A stretch of DNA of 64,000 nt from Streptomyces asoensis (GCF_016860545.1 NZ_BNEB01000005.1:1302001-1366000); one strand, 5' to 3'; numbered from the stretch's first letter, positions 33,613 through 41,792 are shown. Notes: generated from the sequence alone by a model not told the origin. Made by a program: numbers and translations.

Positions 33613-34931
33613 CCACCGCACCGCACACCGCCGGGTCCCCGCAGGGTTCCGAGGGCGAGGCCGCCACCACGGCCGCCACCACGCCGGACGGAACCTCGGA
33701 GCCGGCCGCCGCGGTCACCGCCCCGGGCGTCGAACCGGGCGGTGAGCCGGTCGGCAGACCTGCCGGCGGCGCAAAGCCGGAACCGGATCCGGACACGGAG
33801 GAGCCGGAGGCAGAGGAACCGGAGGCAGAAGCGCCGCAAGCCTCGGAGCCGGAAGCAGCGCCGCCGGGCTCCGCTGGAGCCGCACCCGACTCCGGAGCCG
33901 CCCCCGGTTCCGAGGGCGCGGACCGCGCCGACGGCGCCGCCGCCGCTGCCACAGGCACTTCCGAAGGCGCCGCCCAGGTCCGGGGGGCGGACGCCGAACT
34001 GGCCACCGTCACCTCCGGGGACGGCTCCGGCGCGGACGCCGCACGGGAGGGGCAGCCCGGCCGGCCGCCGCGCACCATCCTGGCGGCCGCCGCCATAGCG
34101 GGCGCCCTGCTGGTGTCCGTCCCTTTCCTGATCAACACCAGTGACGACGGCAACGGCGGTGCCCGGGCCGGTGGTTCGGGCAGCACCGCGGACTCCGTCC
34201 TGAAGGACCTCGACGGCGCCCCCGGCGCCTTCGAGTCGGCCGCTCCCGTGGCGGGCAAGCCCCACTCGGGCTCCCCCGCGCCGCGTACGGCGGGCGGCAA
34301 GCAGGCGGGCGCCCCGGGTTCCGGCACGGCCGGGGGCTCGTCCGGCTCCGGCGGGAGCGGATCGGTGAAGGAGGACGCCGCGTCGGGCACTTCGTCCTCG
34401 ACGACCGGCGGCAAGGCGGCGAGCGGCACCTCGTCGAAGCCCCCCGCCAAGTCCTCGTCCTCCCACTCGTCCTCGTCCTCGTCCTCCAGCGGCGGCGGGA
34501 CGGCGCAGTCCGCCACCTCCGGAGGCACGACCACGCAGGTCGCCGCCGGCGTTCTGGTCTACAGCCATGCGGGCGGCGGCCGGTGCGTCGACATCGTGGG
34601 CGACAAGGGCAAGGACGGCTCCCCGCTGGAGATCTGGGACTGCAACGGGAAGAACTGGCAGAAGTGGGACTTCCGGTCCGACGGCACCGCCCGCTCCATG
34701 GGCCTGTGCATGGACATCGCATGGGCCTCGACCGCCAACGGGGCCGTGATCCAGCTCGCCAAGTGCAACGGGGGCTGGGCCCAGAAGTTCAAGGTCAACG
34801 CGTCGCACGACCTGGTCAACACGGCGATCGGCAAGTGCGTCGACGTCAAGGACACCGGGACCGCCAACGGCACACGGCTCCAGCTGTGGACCTGCAACGG
34901 CCAGGACAACCAGAAGTGGAGCAAGCGCTGA
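33609..34931 (+). CDS. Membrane-anchored ricin-type beta-trefoil lectin protein
   Basis: A 440-residue protein with four parts: an acidic, Pro/Glu-rich cytosolic region without a signal peptide (residues 1-155, with EEPEAEEPEAE), one membrane helix (about 157-178, ILAAAAIAGALLVSVPFLI), a Gly/Ser-rich stalk (about 180-310), and a C-terminal ricin B-type beta-trefoil (about 315-440). The trefoil has three repeats ending in QKWDF, QKFKV and QKWSK, each with CVDI or CMDI strands. The lectin would face outside and bind sugar. The start is TTG with AGGAGG 5 nt upstream. Its position 86 bp after the giant effector suggests a surface partner or immunity-type protein; this is inference from context only. 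Confidence 0.85.
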   Translation: MTTAPHTAGSPQGSEGEAATTAATTPDGTSEPAAAVTAPGVEPGGEPVGRPAGGAKPEPDPDTEEPEAEEPEAEAPQASEPEAAPPGSAGAAPDSGAAPGSEGADRADGAAAAATGTSEGAAQVRGADAELATVTSGDGSGADAAREGQPGRPPRTILAAAAIAGALLVSVPFLINTSDDGNGGARAGGSGSTADSVLKDLDGAPGAFESAAPVAGKPHSGSPAPRTAGGKQAGAPGSGTAGGSSGSGGSGSVKEDAASGTSSSTTGGKAASGTSSKPPAKSSSSHSSSSSSSSGGGTAQSATSGGTTTQVAAGVLVYSHAGGGRCVDIVGDKGKDGSPLEIWDCNGKNWQKWDFRSDGTARSMGLCMDIAWASTANGAVIQLAKCNGGWAQKFKVNASHDLVNTAIGKCVDVKDTGTANGTRLQLWTCNGQDNQKWSKR

Positions 34932-34949
34932 CGGCACGGTGAGGACCCT

Positions 34950-34981
34950 GCGGGACGACCGCCCGGCCGCCGTCGTCCCGC
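34950..34981 (+). terminator. Hairpin after the ESX/effector operon
   Basis: A perfect 10-bp stem (34950-34959 with 34972-34981) and a 12-nt loop, 19 bases after the lectin stop. There is no T tract. It is likely the end of the long transcript and separates it from the vanillate-type genes. Confidence 0.6.
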
Positions 34982-35105
34982 CGGACCCCCAGAAGTCCTT
35001 CCGCCTGACAGAAGCCGCCTTGCCCGGCCGGCACGAGCCTCACGACCCTGAGGGCAACCACGGCACGCGGGGCGACGGCGCCCCGCTCTCAGGGACGGGA
35101 AGCCC

Positions 35106-36173
35106 ATGCCTCACACGACCGCCTTCGCCAGGAACCAGTGGTACGTCGCCGCCTACAGCAGTGAGGTCGGGCGGGAGGAACTGCTCGGCCGTACGGTCCT
35201 CGGGGAGCCGCTCGTCCTCTACCGCACCGAGGAGGAGGGGACGCCCGTCGTGCTGCACGACCGCTGTGTGCACCGGCGCTTCCCCCTGTCGCAGAGCCGG
35301 CTGGACGGTGACCGAGTCGTGTGCGGCTACCACGGCTTCACCTACGACACGACCGGCGCCTGCGTGTACGTACCGGGGCAGAAACGCGTCCCCCGCACCG
35401 CCCGGGTCGCCGCCTATCCGGTCGTGGAGCAGGACTCTCTGGTGTGGGTGTGGATCGGCGACCCGGCGCTCGCCGACCCGCAGGCCGTTCCGCGCGCCCG
35501 GCACCTCGACTCCCCCGGCTGGACCACCGTGCGCGGCATGGAGCCGATCGACGCGGACTACGGGCTGCTCGTCGACAACCTGCTCGACCTCTCCCACGAG
35601 ACGTATCTGCACGGCGGTTACATCGGCACGCCCGAGGTCGCCGAGACGCCGATCACCACCGAGGTCGACGAGGGCGCGGGGATCGTCCGGGTGAGCCGGC
35701 ACATGGACGACGCCGAGTGCCCCCCGTTCTACGCCCGTTCGACCGGAATCGAGGGCCGGATCACCCGCTGGCAGGACATCGAGTACCACGCGCCCTGTCT
35801 GTATCTGCTGCACAGCCGGATCGCGCCGGTGGGCGTCGTGCCCGAGGCGGACGGCAGCGACCCGAACGGCTTCCACACCGAGATCACGTACGCGATCACC
35901 CCGTCCGCCGACGGCAAGGTGTACGACTTCTGGATGGTCTCGCGGGACTGGGCGACGGACGACGAGGAGGTGAGCGGGTTCCTGCGCGGCAACAACCACA
36001 CGGTGGTCATGCAGGACGTCGACGCGCTCAACCTCCTTCAGCGCACGCTCGGTTCGGAGCGGGCCGGCTATCAGGAGCTGAGCATCAACATCGACACCGG
36101 TGGGCTGGCCGCCCGCCGTATCCTCGCCCGGCTCGTGGAGGAGGGCGACAAGCCGGTGGAGAAGGTCCTGTGA
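35106..36173 (+). CDS. vanA: Rieske aromatic oxygenase, vanillate O-demethylase oxygenase-like (VanA-like)
   Basis: A 355-residue soluble oxygenase subunit. The Rieske [2Fe-2S] ligands are Cys54-x-His56 and Cys73-x2-His76, within CVHRRFPLS and CGYHGF. The mononuclear iron site follows in DNLLDLSHETYLH. Together with the reductase downstream it would demethylate vanillate to protocatechuate and formaldehyde, or act on a related methoxylated aromatic; the exact substrate is inferred from the family. GGGACGGGAAGCCC precedes the ATG. The last codon overlaps the GTG of the next small gene (GTGA), a sign of an operon. Confidence 0.9.
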   Translation: MPHTTAFARNQWYVAAYSSEVGREELLGRTVLGEPLVLYRTEEEGTPVVLHDRCVHRRFPLSQSRLDGDRVVCGYHGFTYDTTGACVYVPGQKRVPRTARVAAYPVVEQDSLVWVWIGDPALADPQAVPRARHLDSPGWTTVRGMEPIDADYGLLVDNLLDLSHETYLHGGYIGTPEVAETPITTEVDEGAGIVRVSRHMDDAECPPFYARSTGIEGRITRWQDIEYHAPCLYLLHSRIAPVGVVPEADGSDPNGFHTEITYAITPSADGKVYDFWMVSRDWATDDEEVSGFLRGNNHTVVMQDVDALNLLQRTLGSERAGYQELSINIDTGGLAARRILARLVEEGDKPVEKVL

Positions 36174-36343
36174 GCACCGGCCCCACCGGCGAGATCTACC
36201 GCGTCGACTGGCTGCCGGGCACCGACGTGCTGCACGGCACCTGTCACTGCGGTGCCGAGCACACCGCGCAGGACCCGGTCGAGATGTGGGAGTGGATGCT
36301 CGGCCACCCCGAAGGACACCGGCCGCCAGGAGACGACGCATGA
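36170..36343 (+). CDS. 57-residue CHCGAEH protein between the VanA- and VanB-like genes
   Basis: A small protein encoded between the oxygenase and reductase genes with 4-nt overlaps at both ends (GTGA at 36170-36173, ATGA at 36340-36343). It begins STGPTGEIYRVDWLP and contains GTCHCGAEHTAQDPVEMWEWMLGH, with two Cys and several His that could bind a metal. The perfect coupling and matched codon use show that it is a real gene. Its job is unknown: it could help assemble the Rieske cluster or join the oxygenase and reductase, both of which are guesses. Confidence 0.8.
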   Translation: MSTGPTGEIYRVDWLPGTDVLHGTCHCGAEHTAQDPVEMWEWMLGHPEGHRPPGDDA

Positions 36344-37293
36344 GCGAGAGCGAGAGCGAGAGCGAGTACGAAGCCGAACTCTTCGTGGCGGAACGCGAGT
36401 TCGCCGCCGAGGGCGTGCTCGCCCTCACGCTGCGCCACCCCCTGGGCGAGGAGCTCCCGGCCTGGGAGGCCGGAGCCCACGTGGACCTCGTGCTGGGTCC
36501 GGGCCTGGAGCGGCAGTACTCGCTGTGCGGGGATCCGGCCGACCGCAGCGCGTGGCGGATCGCGGTGCTGCGCGAACCGGCGGGGCGGGGCGGATCCGTC
36601 CAGGTGCACGAGCAGGTGGGCGTGGGCGGCAAGCTACGGGTGCGGGGCCCCCGCAACCACTTCGCGCTGCGTCCCGCCGGCCGCTACCTGTTCCTCGCGG
36701 GCGGCATCGGCATCACGCCGATCCTGCCGATGCTGGCCGCGGCCGAGGCGGCGGGCGTCGAGTGGAGCCTGCTCTACGGCGCTCGCACCCGCGCATCCAT
36801 GGCGTTCGCCGGGGAGTTGGCGCGCTACGGGGACCGGGTCACCCTCGCGCCGCAGGACGAGACCGGGCTGCTCGACCTCGCCCGCGCGCTCGACGCGCTG
36901 CCGGGGGACGCCCTGGTCTACTGCTGCGGTCCTGGGCCACTGCTGGACGCCGTGGAGAGGCTGTGTCCGGCGGACGCCCTCCGTGTCGAGCGGTTCCGGG
37001 CGAAGGAGCAACCGGGGGACGAGGACGAGGAGTTCGAGGTCGAGCTCGCCCGGAGCGGGCGGACGCTGACCGTCGCGCCGGGGGTGTCCGTGCTGGACAC
37101 CGTGCGGGCCGCGGGGGTCGAGGTGCTCTACTCCTGCACGGAGGGCACCTGCGGCACCTGCGAGACCGACGTCCTCGAGGGCACGCCGGAGCACCGTGAC
37201 TGCGTGCTCGACGCCCAGGAGCGGGAGGCCGGGGAGACGATGATGATCTGTGTGTCCCGGTGCCGGGGGAAGAAGCTCGTCCTGGACCTGTGA
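36340..37293 (+). CDS. vanB: Phthalate-dioxygenase-type reductase (VanB-like)
   Basis: A 317-residue reductase that passes electrons from NAD(P)H to the Rieske oxygenase. It has an N-terminal flavin-binding barrel with RQYSLCGDP, a nucleotide-binding domain with GGIGITPILPM and YCCGPGPLL, and a C-terminal plant-type [2Fe-2S] ferredoxin with Cys ligands in SCTEGTCGTCETD and a fourth Cys in HRDCVLD. This order (FMN, NAD, ferredoxin) is that of VanB/phthalate dioxygenase reductases. The N-terminus is a Ser-Glu repeat (SESESESE) encoded by a 6-bp tandem repeat. ATG at 36340 overlaps the preceding stop. Confidence 0.92.
   Translation: MSESESESEYEAELFVAEREFAAEGVLALTLRHPLGEELPAWEAGAHVDLVLGPGLERQYSLCGDPADRSAWRIAVLREPAGRGGSVQVHEQVGVGGKLRVRGPRNHFALRPAGRYLFLAGGIGITPILPMLAAAEAAGVEWSLLYGARTRASMAFAGELARYGDRVTLAPQDETGLLDLARALDALPGDALVYCCGPGPLLDAVERLCPADALRVERFRAKEQPGDEDEEFEVELARSGRTLTVAPGVSVLDTVRAAGVEVLYSCTEGTCGTCETDVLEGTPEHRDCVLDAQEREAGETMMICVSRCRGKKLVLDL
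36341..36367 (+). repeat. Short GAGAGC tandem repeat at the start of the VanB-like gene
   Basis: About four copies of a 6-bp unit (GAGCGA/GAGAGC) directly after the start codon encode Ser-Glu dipeptides. A change of copy number would keep the frame. Confidence 0.75.
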
Positions 37294-37389
37294 CGCCGGC
37301 GGGTGCTGGCGCTGCTGATCGACGTGGGCGCCCGGACGCTCGCCGGGCGGCGCCGTGCCGCAAGGGGGGCGGCGGCGGAGGGCGCCGAC

Positions 37390-37428
37390 CCGGGCGCCGT
37401 CGGCGACCTGAACGCCGACGGTGCCCGG
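37390..37428. terminator. Bidirectional hairpin between the VanB-like and MmyB-type genes
   Basis: A 15-bp stem (37390-37404 with 37414-37428) with one G-T pair and a 9-nt loop. It ends directly before the stop codon of the minus-strand gene and lies 97 bases after the VanB-like stop. The convergent position supports a terminator for both. Confidence 0.7.
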
Positions 37429-38097
37429 TCAGGACTCGGAGGTGCGGACCACGCTGAGATGGCCCGCCGTGCGGCGCGGGGCGCGGGTCCTGCGGGGCGC
37501 GGCGGCCGGGCGGGTCGCGCGCAGCACCATGGTGAGCCGGGTGTACCCCATGTCCTGGAGGGTCCTGGGGGTGTCACCGACGATACGGCACTCCGTGGCG
37601 CCCCAGCGCGGGTCGGGGTGCAGCAGCGGGCGGACCGCCCCGTCGTGTTCGACGGCGCCCTCCCCCACCACGCGCATCCAGTGCGGCAGCCCCTGCCGGT
37701 AGGCGGCCTCCATGATCGGGTCCTGGGCGATGTCCCGGCGGATCGCCTGGAGCCCGTGGTCGTGGCCCTGGCGCTCCATGGCCGCGGCGAAGCATGCGAG
37801 CATCGGCAGGCACCAGCCGGCCTCGTGGTCGCCGAGGACGGAGGGCGCGTCGGGATGGAAGAGGACGAACCGGAGGAAGTTGTCGCCGGGCAGGGCCGTG
37901 GGGTGCGGGCCCACGTCCCGGAAGAGTGACGCGAAAGCGGCGTTGGAGAGAACGACGTCCCAGCGGTGGTCGAGGACGACGGACGGGAAGGGCACGGCCT
38001 CCAGGTACGTGGCGTAGTCCTGGAGGTACGCCTGGGCCTCGAGACTCTCGGGGACGGGCCGCGGTACGGACCGCTGCCCTCCTGCCTGATATGCCAT
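37429..38097 (-). CDS. MmyB-type ligand-binding domain protein without an HTH
   Basis: A 222-residue soluble protein made almost wholly of the MmyB-like ligand-binding (PAS-like) domain, for example VPFPSVVLDHRWDVVLSN, FRDVGPHPTALPGDNFLRFVLFHPDAPSVLGD and the later HPDPRWG and RLTMVLRATRP. In Streptomyces this domain usually follows an XRE-type HTH; here no HTH is encoded before it, and upstream sequence gives none in frame. ATG at 38097 is chosen because it begins just before the conserved part; a TTG at 38172 would add a basic stretch. It is transcribed away from an XRE regulator, which suggests that the sensing and DNA-binding parts are split. Confidence 0.8.
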   Translation of the reverse strand: MAYQAGGQRSVPRPVPESLEAQAYLQDYATYLEAVPFPSVVLDHRWDVVLSNAAFASLFRDVGPHPTALPGDNFLRFVLFHPDAPSVLGDHEAGWCLPMLACFAAAMERQGHDHGLQAIRRDIAQDPIMEAAYRQGLPHWMRVVGEGAVEHDGAVRPLLHPDPRWGATECRIVGDTPRTLQDMGYTRLTMVLRATRPAAAPRRTRAPRRTAGHLSVVRTSES

Positions 38098-38315
38098 CGG
38101 GAGGTCACCCCTCTTGCCTCTGCGGCCTTCACGCGGCGCCCCGATCCTGCTGCCCGCCGCGGACGGTGTCAACTATCGTGGCATTCCATGCTTGTTGACG
38201 GCTGAAATTGGCCACAGTTGTGGCGAGACCTGGATGTGAGTTCGAAAGACCGGCTACTCTCCACCAAGTTCACGGCGACCGACCGTTCTGGTGATCGTGT
38301 GTCGGTGAGAGGGAC
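38098..38315. promoter_or_regulatory. Divergent promoter region with an inverted repeat
   Basis: A 218-bp spacer between divergent regulatory genes, less GC-rich than the flanks. It contains an imperfect palindrome GCCACAGTTGTGGC at 38211-38224 (6-bp arms, 2-bp centre) and a TTGACG at 38194-38199 that could be a -35 box. It is a candidate operator for the adjacent HTH regulator. Confidence 0.5.
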
Positions 38316-38993
38316 GTGAGAGACCTAGGAGACCTGTCGGTGGCGGAGGATGGCTTCGAGGTTCCGGGCACCGCGGCGACGCTGCTGCTGTCGGCCGTCG
38401 TCGCCCGTGTCGCCGTGCTCGCCGACCGGCTCGGCGTACCGCACGCGGAGGTCTTCGGCACCGGGCGGCTGTCCGTCGCCTCGGGCGTCCCGGAGCCGGT
38501 GGTCAGGGCGCTGCTGAGCGGCCGTCCCGCCGGTGAGCCGGATGTCCAGGCCCGCTTCCTGCAACGCCTGGACCTGCTGCGCCGCACCCGGCTGAAGACG
38601 AACGGCCGCAAGTACACCCAGCAGGAGATCGCGGACGGCGCCGGGATGTCACGCCAGCAGGCGGGCGCCCTGATCAACGGCGACCGGCGTCCCACGATGG
38701 AGCACTGCGACGCCCTCCAGCGGTTCTTCCGCGTCCACGCCGGCTTTCTCACGGCCGAGGACCCGGAAGCGCTCTCGGGCGCCCTGCAACACATCGAGCA
38801 GGAGCTGCTCCAGAAGCTCGCCGCACGGGAGGCGGCCGCGGCAGCCGAGGATCCGCTGGAGCGCCTGCTCCAGGACCACGGCGTGCGCGGGATCGCCTGG
38901 CGGGCCGCTCAGCTGCCCACCGACCAGCACCGGGACAAGGTCGCGGAATGGCTGGACATGCTCCTGGAGAGCGTGAAGCGGCCCGAGTCGTGA
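38316..38993 (+). CDS. XRE-family transcriptional regulator paired with an ImmA-type protease
   Basis: A 225-residue DNA-binding regulator. The HTH lies in the middle: KYTQQEIADGAGMSRQQAGALINGDRRPT (about residues 98-126), followed by a long helical C-terminus likely to dimerise. The N-terminal 80 residues are helical and unassigned. Its stop codon overlaps or touches the start of the ImmA/IrrE-like protease gene, which is the arrangement of ImmR/ImmA-like pairs in which the protease removes the repressor. That mechanism is inferred from such pairs. GTG at 38316 has GAGAGGGA directly upstream. Confidence 0.85.
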   Translation: MRDLGDLSVAEDGFEVPGTAATLLLSAVVARVAVLADRLGVPHAEVFGTGRLSVASGVPEPVVRALLSGRPAGEPDVQARFLQRLDLLRRTRLKTNGRKYTQQEIADGAGMSRQQAGALINGDRRPTMEHCDALQRFFRVHAGFLTAEDPEALSGALQHIEQELLQKLAAREAAAAAEDPLERLLQDHGVRGIAWRAAQLPTDQHRDKVAEWLDMLLESVKRPES

Positions 38994-39007
38994 TCCGGGG
39001 GAGAAGC

Positions 39008-39556
39008 GTGAACATCGCCAAGGAAATGCGCCGCCTCAGCGGGGAGCTGGTCGCGGAACTGGCCCTCCCCGCCCCGGCGGCGCCGGTCGACCTGTACACC
39101 GCCCTGTGCGACGGGATGAGCAGACGGCGCGGCCGCCCGGTGCACTTCCGCATGGCCTGCTTCCCGACCGACACGGCCAGCGGACTGTGGCTCGACATGG
39201 CCGACCAGGATCTCGTGGTCGTCGAGGAACGCACCGCCCCCGACCACCAGCTGGTGATCCTGGGCCACGAGCTGTGGCACATGAAGGCGGGCCACTGCGG
39301 CGAGCACGTCGAGGGCACCGCGGTCGCCGCCCGTTTACTCAGCGACGGGGCCGATCTCCAGGCCACGGTGCGCAGTGTCGCGGCGCGCACGCGGTTCGAT
39401 CTGGCCGACGAGAGGGAGGCCGAGAGCTTCGGGCTGCTGCTGGCCAGCAAGTGCCGGGGCTGGCTGCCGGGTTCGTCGCCCCGTGAGCGGGGGCAGCGCG
39501 ACCATCTGGCGGGCCGCATCGAGGCGTCCCTCGGCTATCTGGGGCCCCAGAACTGA
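39008..39556 (+). CDS. ImmA/IrrE-family metallopeptidase with a TTA codon
   Basis: A 182-residue soluble zinc protease of the ImmA/IrrE type. The zinc motif is HELWHMKAGH (HExxH, near residue 90), with DEREAESFGLLLAS downstream offering the expected Glu ligand. The likely substrate is the XRE regulator encoded immediately before it. GTG at 39008 is chosen because GGGGAG lies 5-6 nt upstream; a GTG at 38990 overlapping the previous stop is the alternative. Codon 110 (39335-39337) is TTA, which is very rare in Streptomyces and makes translation depend on the bldA tRNA. Confidence 0.85.
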   Translation: MNIAKEMRRLSGELVAELALPAPAAPVDLYTALCDGMSRRRGRPVHFRMACFPTDTASGLWLDMADQDLVVVEERTAPDHQLVILGHELWHMKAGHCGEHVEGTAVAARLLSDGADLQATVRSVAARTRFDLADEREAESFGLLLASKCRGWLPGSSPRERGQRDHLAGRIEASLGYLGPQN

Positions 39557-39947
39557 CTTCCCGGCCGCCAGGGACCCGGTCCGTCCCGGGCCGCCCCACG
39601 CGCCCGGCTCCCGGCGTCCTCGCCGCACCCGCACGGCGTCCGGCCCCGGACGTCCCGGTCACGCCGTCCGAGCCGCGTTCCCAGCGGGCCCGCGACCGGC
39701 GGGCCGCCCCGGTCGCGTCCGCTCCCGTCTCCGGGCAGGTCCGCCGAAGGTCCCGCTCACGGGCGTGAATCCGCTCCCCCGCCGCCGATCCCGGCGGGGG
39801 GCGTGCCTGCGCTGAGCGGGCGAACCGGGTCCGGGTCACGCCGGATTGTCAGTGGGGGGCGGCAAGCTGGGGGGTGCGCCGCCGTACGGGGGCGCACGCG
39901 CCGCCAGGGCGCGGGGGACACGACGCCGACACGGGGAGAGCCGACCG
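39557..39947. other. 391-bp spacer with no recognised gene
   Basis: All six frames here are short or low-complexity Arg/Pro runs. A GC-rich stretch around 39760-39800 could fold, but I found no perfect hairpin with a T tract. The last 100 bases must hold the start signals of the small gene downstream. Confidence 0.6.
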
Positions 39948-40208
39948 ATGCCCACTGCCGTACTGACCGACCGCGAGCGCACGGCCGTACAGGCGTACCT
40001 GCGGCTGCTGCACACCGTGCGGGCCGCCTTCGGCGACGAGGAGGACGCCAGGGGTGCGGGTGCCGCGGGCCCGGGGCCCCACCGGCTGCCCCCGGTGGTC
40101 CCGCCCGCCGTCCTCGCCGAGGCGGAACAGGCCCTGGCCGACGCGGGCCTCGCGGGCAACGAGGAGGAGTTCTTCCGGCTGCTGCACAGCTGGTACCCGG
40201 GGCCGTGA
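39948..40208 (+). CDS. Small hypothetical protein (86 residues)
   Basis: A short soluble protein: a helical N-terminal half (DRERTAVQAYLRLLHTVRAAFGDE), a Pro-rich middle and a helical end (LAEAEQALADAGLAGNEEEFFRLLHSWYPG). GGGGAG lies about 10 nt before the ATG at 39948. I do not recognise a family. Its codon use is normal for the region and it ends 16 bp from the end of the phosphopantetheinyl transferase gene on the other strand. Confidence 0.6.
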   Translation: MPTAVLTDRERTAVQAYLRLLHTVRAAFGDEEDARGAGAAGPGPHRLPPVVPPAVLAEAEQALADAGLAGNEEEFFRLLHSWYPGP

Positions 40209-40224
40209 GCCGCGGGCGGCCGTC

Positions 40225-40935
40225 TCAGCCGTGGTGCACGGCGACCGCGGTGGCCACCAGGCCCCGCCGGACGGTCCAGCGGCCCTCGAAGTGCCCGAGC
40301 CGGCGGCCGCCGACCACCGGTCCGGGCACGAGCAGCCGGGCGCGGAAGGCCCCGTGCGGGCCCCCGGCGGGGCCGCCGGCGCCGGCCGGTGCGGCCGGCA
40401 CCAGATCGATGTCGGCCTCGCTGAAGTCCAGCCACTCGCGGGTGAGGGGGAACCACGCCTTGTAGACGGACTCCTTGGCACTGAACAGCAGCCGGTCGAA
40501 GTGCACCTCGGGACGTTCCGCGGCCAGCCGGGCGATCCGCTCCCGCTCGGCGGGCAGGGCGACGGCCGACAGGACGCCCGCGGGCAGGGGCTCGTGGGGT
40601 TCGGCGTCGATGCCGAGGGAGGCCAGGTCGCAGGCGCGGACCAGGGCCGCCGCACAGTAGCCCGCGCAGTGGGTCATGCTGCCCGTGAGTCCCTGCGGCC
40701 ACTGCGGGGCGCCCCGCTCGCCGGGCAGCACGGGCTGGGCGGGCACACCGAGCTTCTCCATGGCGCGCCGGGCGCAGGCGCGTACGACGGTGAACTCGCG
40801 GCGGCGCTTGGCGACCGCCTGCGCCACCAGCGCCTCCTCCTGCGGGTACAGCGCGGCGCCGCCGAACTCGTGTGCGCCCGCTTCGCCGAAGGCCTCCACC
40901 GCGACCACCGACTCGGGCAGCAGGTCGTCGATCAC
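40225..40935 (-). CDS. 4'-phosphopantetheinyl transferase (Sfp type)
   Basis: A 236-residue enzyme that moves the phosphopantetheine group from coenzyme A to a Ser on carrier proteins of polyketide, fatty-acid or nonribosomal peptide synthases. It has the family motifs: LTGSMTHCAGYCAAAL, GIDAEPHEPLP (metal-binding Asp and Glu) and FSAKESVYKAW (Glu and Lys of the active site). Its length is typical. GTG at 40935 follows GGAGGAG and overlaps the stop of the metallophosphoesterase gene (GTGA), so the two are coupled. Such stand-alone Streptomyces transferases often serve several pathways; no synthase is encoded in this window. Confidence 0.93.
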   Translation of the reverse strand: MIDDLLPESVVAVEAFGEAGAHEFGGAALYPQEEALVAQAVAKRRREFTVVRACARRAMEKLGVPAQPVLPGERGAPQWPQGLTGSMTHCAGYCAAALVRACDLASLGIDAEPHEPLPAGVLSAVALPAERERIARLAAERPEVHFDRLLFSAKESVYKAWFPLTREWLDFSEADIDLVPAAPAGAGGPAGGPHGAFRARLLVPGPVVGGRRLGHFEGRWTVRRGLVATAVAVHHG

Positions 40936-41792
40936 GCGTTCTCCTCCCGCGCGGGCAGGATCCGGCGCAGCCGGCCGGGCGGCTGCGGGCGCCCCCGCCA
41001 TTCGCGGGGGTAGCCCACCGACACCTCCTCGAAGCGGACGCCTTCGTGCCAGGTGGTCCGCGGGATGTGCAGGTGGCCGTAGACCATGGTCCCGATCCTG
41101 AACCTGCGGTGCCAGTCCGCCGTCAGCGCGGTGCCGCACCACATGGCGAACTCGGGGTGCCACAGCACGTCCATCGGGTGCCGGTGCAGGGGGTAGTGGT
41201 TGACGGGGACGACGGGCAGGCCGTCGGGGACCTCGGCCAGCCGCCGTTCGGTCTCGGCGACGCGCGCCCGGCACCACGCCTCGCGGCTCGGGTAGGGGTC
41301 GGGGTGCAGCAGGTACTCGTCGTTGCAGACGATCCCGGTGCCGTGCGCGTAGGCCAGGCCCTCCTCCTTGGTGGCGCAGCCGGCCGGCAGGAGCGAGTAG
41401 TCGTACAGCAGGAACAGCGGTGCGACGACGACCGGGCCGCCCGGGCCCTCCCACACCGGGTAGGGGTCCTCGGGCGTGATGACCCCCAGGTCGCGGCAGA
41501 CCTGGACGAGGTGGTCGTAGCGGGCGACCCCGCGCAGGGTGACCGGGTCCGTGGGGTGGGTCCACAGCTCGTGGTTGCCGGGGGCCCAGACGACCTTGCG
41601 GAATCGGCCCGCGAGGGTCTTCAGCGCCCAGCGGATGTCGGCCACGTTCTCCGAGACGTCCCCGGCGACCAGCAGCCAGTCCTCGTCCGACTCCGGGGCC
41701 ATCGCCTCGACCAGCGCACGGTTCTCCGGGTAGCCGATGTGCAGATCACTGATGGCCAGCAGTTGCCCGCCGCCCCCGGCCGTCGACGTCAC
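40932..41792 (-). CDS. Calcineurin-like metallophosphoesterase
   Basis: A 286-residue cytosolic phosphoesterase. The metal-binding motifs follow the family order: SDLHIGY, GDVSEN, APGNHELW, VNHYPLH and YGHLHIPRT. Its substrate is unknown. It is the first gene of a two-gene operon with the phosphopantetheinyl transferase, so a role in coenzyme A or phosphopantetheine turnover is possible, though unproven. GTG at 41792 is the start; a GGGG-rich ribosome-binding site lies close before it. The gene faces the ATP-grasp gene across a 350-bp divergent spacer. Confidence 0.9.
   Translation of the reverse strand: MTSTAGGGGQLLAISDLHIGYPENRALVEAMAPESDEDWLLVAGDVSENVADIRWALKTLAGRFRKVVWAPGNHELWTHPTDPVTLRGVARYDHLVQVCRDLGVITPEDPYPVWEGPGGPVVVAPLFLLYDYSLLPAGCATKEEGLAYAHGTGIVCNDEYLLHPDPYPSREAWCRARVAETERRLAEVPDGLPVVPVNHYPLHRHPMDVLWHPEFAMWCGTALTADWHRRFRIGTMVYGHLHIPRTTWHEGVRFEEVSVGYPREWRGRPQPPGRLRRILPAREENA

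Noticed and set aside
34380..34500. Ser-rich run in the lectin gene as a frameshift product
   Set aside because: The frame is open through the run into the ricin domain with intact QxW motifs; it is a normal stalk.
40936..41565. N-terminal extension of the phosphopantetheinyl transferase frame to 41565
   Set aside because: The extra part is antisense-frame sequence of the metallophosphoesterase; GTG at 40935 has the ribosome-binding site and the family start.
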